Origin: Alteromonadaceae bacterium | Lineage (GTDB): Bacteria; Pseudomonadota; Gammaproteobacteria; Enterobacterales; Alteromonadaceae | Assembly (NCBI GenBank): GCA_014872785.1 | Contig: WKFJ01000037.1 | Location: forward strand, 29,214 to 93,213 | Direction: 5' to 3' | Length of the DNA stretch: 64,000 bases | Shown: positions 62,486-64,000 of the stretch, piece by piece | Position numbering within the stretch: position 1 is the first letter of the stretch | Layout of the letters: each line of letters starts with the position of its first letter | Program-made: the position numbers and the translations under genes | Notes under the pieces: generated by a model | The model's database searches: none | Told to the model about the DNA's origin: nothing | The model's input: the letters and a program-made list of their open reading frames with translations, nothing else

Positions 62486-63589
62486 ATGCCTATTATGGAA
62501 CTGAACCAAATTCAATTAGTAGTATTGGCTTGTGCCGTAACATTTTTGTTGGCGCAAGTGTTCGTTCGCAATAAAAGTATGATGCATATTTTATTCGCCA
62601 TCTTTTGTGGGTCTGTTGCGATGGTGACTACCAAAAAAATTACCGGTGATGCGATAGGCGCTTATCAATATCTGATTGGTATAGGGGCATGTGCCACCTG
62701 TAATGTGTATTGGCTTTTGGCTAGATCGCTGTTCAGGGAAAAAGTACCATTCACAAAACGCCATGTTTTGTTCGCGAGTATCGTTTCCATCTTAACTATT
62801 TCATCTCAATCCTATCGCTTTGCGGATAGCTATTTACATTTTGCTGCAAGTACGAATCAATTTGTCTTTGGCGTGTTGGGAGAGATGACCGTCATGATGT
62901 CATCGGCTGTTTTGTTACTTTCCATGTGGGAGGCAATAAACGGTTTCAGCCAAGCAGACGCGTTGCAGAAAAAGCAGCGGCTGTTATTCCTCAGCATGTT
63001 TTTCGGCGCGGTAGGAACCATAAAATTGATAGAAGTAATACACAGTGGCAACCCTGACGCAGTGCAATACTACATTGCCGCAGTTACGGTCATGGTCATG
63101 TGTACAACTCAGTGCTTGATTAATTGGGTAAAGGCAACGCGATCTTCCACCACAAGCACACAAAAAAGCCAACAAACCATGTCAAAAGTGAAAGCACAAC
63201 CAGTGGTTTCTTCTGAAGATGACAAGCTATTGGCCGCAAACATTAGACGACAACTCATCAATGAAGAACGCTACTTGCAACCACAGCTAAAAGTGGCAGA
63301 TTTAGCGAGAATGTTAGATACCTCTGAATATCGTATTAGTCGTGTGATGAATAACGAATTAGGTGCTAAGAACTTTAACCAGTTTGTTAATAAACTGCGA
63401 GTAGAGAGAGCTAAACGATTACTGGAAGACCCGAGTAGCAGTCATTGGCCGGTATTGGTCATTGGGCTTGAAAGTGGTTTTGCCTCAGTTAGACCATTTA
63501 CTCGAGCGTTTAAAACCATGACCGGGAAAACGCCCAATCAATATCGAAATGCGGTATTGGATGGATTGGGCGCGGTAGAGCATTCTTAA
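62486..63589 (+). CDS. membrane-anchored AraC-family regulator
   Basis: A 367-residue protein with an N-terminal membrane domain of six or seven helices (about 7-25 through 215-230) and a C-terminal AraC DNA-binding domain (LKVADLARMLDTSEYRISRVMNNELGAKNFNQFVNKLRVERAKRLLED, then LVIGLESGFASVRPFTRAFKTMTGKTPNQYR). Such proteins sense signals in the membrane and bind DNA directly. The start ATG 62486 (or 62495) begins the first helix; upstream in-frame sequence to 62339 looks untranslated. Divergent DUF2306 gene is the likely target. Confidence 0.85.
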   Translation: MPIMELNQIQLVVLACAVTFLLAQVFVRNKSMMHILFAIFCGSVAMVTTKKITGDAIGAYQYLIGIGACATCNVYWLLARSLFREKVPFTKRHVLFASIVSILTISSQSYRFADSYLHFAASTNQFVFGVLGEMTVMMSSAVLLLSMWEAINGFSQADALQKKQRLLFLSMFFGAVGTIKLIEVIHSGNPDAVQYYIAAVTVMVMCTTQCLINWVKATRSSTTSTQKSQQTMSKVKAQPVVSSEDDKLLAANIRRQLINEERYLQPQLKVADLARMLDTSEYRISRVMNNELGAKNFNQFVNKLRVERAKRLLEDPSSSHWPVLVIGLESGFASVRPFTRAFKTMTGKTPNQYRNAVLDGLGAVEHS

Positions 63590-63591
63590 GC

Positions 63592-63774
63592 TTATTGACG
63601 CTTCACAAACTGATCTCTGGTATAAACCCTATACTCACCTTTCTCATCGTAGTATTGAATCGAAGCAGACGGCGCGAATGCCATTTCGACATGTTCACCA
63701 GAACCGGTTTTTACCGCTTTAATATACGTATTGACGGCGGCTTCTGGTGTCTTAAATCCATGCGCGAGCGTCAA
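63592..63774 (-). pseudogene. NTF2-like/SnoaL-type protein fragment, truncated at its C-terminus
   Basis: Sixty residues (MTLAHGFKTPEAAVNTYIKAV, then EHVEMAFAPSASIQYYDEKGEYRVYTRDQFVK) match the first half of small NTF2-like/putative lumazine-binding proteins, normally about 120-130 residues. The frame stops with TAA after FVKRQ at 63592, before the second half of the cone fold. Likely a decayed gene rather than a short functional one. The region upstream of its start is the palindrome-rich element. Confidence 0.6.
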
Positions 63775-63793
63775 TTGACTGGTTAGAGCCTGT

Positions 63794-64000
63794 TGATCTT
63801 TGCAGTATTATTTTGCAGCAGTTTGTTTAGTATTTGTACAAGGCAGAGTCTTTGTAGTGTAGTTGCTCTACATAAAAAGGCGATAACGCAGTAGAAATAC
63901 TAAACAAGCGCTGCCCGAAGGGTTCTTCCTGAGCGCCTCCTGCTCTTTGTTATTGCTTTTTGACTTAGCCCACTAGGCCTGCAAAGCAATGCCGCGATCA
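63794..64000. repeat. palindrome-rich, non-coding element at window edge, possibly a MITE-like repeat
   Basis: Left end TGATC-TTTGCAG (63794-63805) mirrors right end CTGCAAA (63979-63985) plus GATCA (63996-64000), with a 10-base insertion in the right arm. Inside, TTGTTTAGTATTT (63823-63835) is the exact reverse complement of AAATACTAAACAA (63895-63907). No reading frame of note. It might end at or beyond the window edge. Copy number elsewhere cannot be seen. Confidence 0.5.

Noticed and set aside
1..64000. tRNA, rRNA, CRISPR array, prophage or complete IS element
   Set aside because: None recognised on either strand by direct reading; small RNAs cannot be excluded.

Overview
The window looks like chromosome from a marine gammaproteobacterium of the Alteromonadales (Alteromonas/Glaciecola/Paraglaciecola-like). 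This is inferred from gene content: a MipA-DUF3019-two-component cluster, an SO_0444-type metal permease, FolE2, a GH16 enzyme with a malectin module, an ECF sigma/DUF6768-like pair, and many secreted hydrolases and lipoproteins. Base composition is moderate. I see no rRNA, tRNA, CRISPR array, prophage or complete insertion sequence, so this is ordinary chromosome with small degraded patches.

Layout. 1-4.9 kb: end of a trypsin-like protease, two small membrane proteins, a retropepsin-like lipoprotein with PDZ, a secreted methyltransferase-like protein and a purine permease. 5-9.3 kb: RND efflux adaptor and permease; the permease start is displaced by an A7 tract. 9.4-14.4 kb: M24 aminopeptidase, small secreted protein, a broken TPR gene, a leader peptide-ECF sigma-membrane protein operon, AlkD-like glycosylase. 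14.4-17.8 kb: two response regulators (one REC-REC-GGDEF) and a bacterial GPP34/GOLPH3 protein. 17.8-21 kb: S41-like pseudo-peptidase, LysE exporter, membrane protein with a divergent TetR regulator and twin operators. 20.8-23.6 kb: zinc island (SmtB-like sensor, ZIP/SO_0444 fusion permease, His-rich protein). 23.6-24.9 kb: MarR and alpha/beta hydrolase. 25-30.6 kb: hydroxyproline catabolic cluster (GntR, KGSA dehydrogenase, epimerase, deaminase, FAD oxidase). 30.6-38.5 kb: wax ester synthase, binding protein, two serine hydrolases, VOC protein, a small wHTH/membrane operon with three operators, a secreted protein. 38.8-43.4 kb: second RND pair. 43.5-52.6 kb: PH-domain protein, GH16 laminarinase-like enzyme, DUF3108-like protein, AraC, vanadium haloperoxidase-like lipoprotein, CRTAC1-like lipoprotein, serine hydrolase. 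52.9-56.1 kb: MipA-DUF3019-RR-HK. 56.2-64 kb: HupE-like protein, M3 peptidase, FolE2, class C acid phosphatase, DUF2306 protein, AraC, an NTF2-like fragment and a palindrome-rich element.

How the genes work together. The clearest system is hydroxyproline use. Three near-identical GntR-type palindromes (9360, 25694, 29291) connect the catabolic cluster to the distant M24 (Xaa-Pro-type) peptidase, suggesting one regulon that releases and degrades (hydroxy)proline from collagen-like peptides. A second theme is zinc: a SmtB-like sensor with an efflux-type permease and a His-rich protein, and separately a near-consensus Zur box in a 37-bp perfect palindrome before a metal-substituting HAD phosphatase, beside the zinc-independent FolE2. 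A third theme is disrupted or altered genes: the A7 frameshift at an RND start, a doubly broken TPR gene, a GH16 gene whose lipoprotein signal lies in another frame, a KGSA dehydrogenase with Cys replaced by Ser, and an S41 peptidase without its serine. The most novel small object is a 25-codon amphipathic leader peptide whose stop overlaps the start of the ECF sigma factor.
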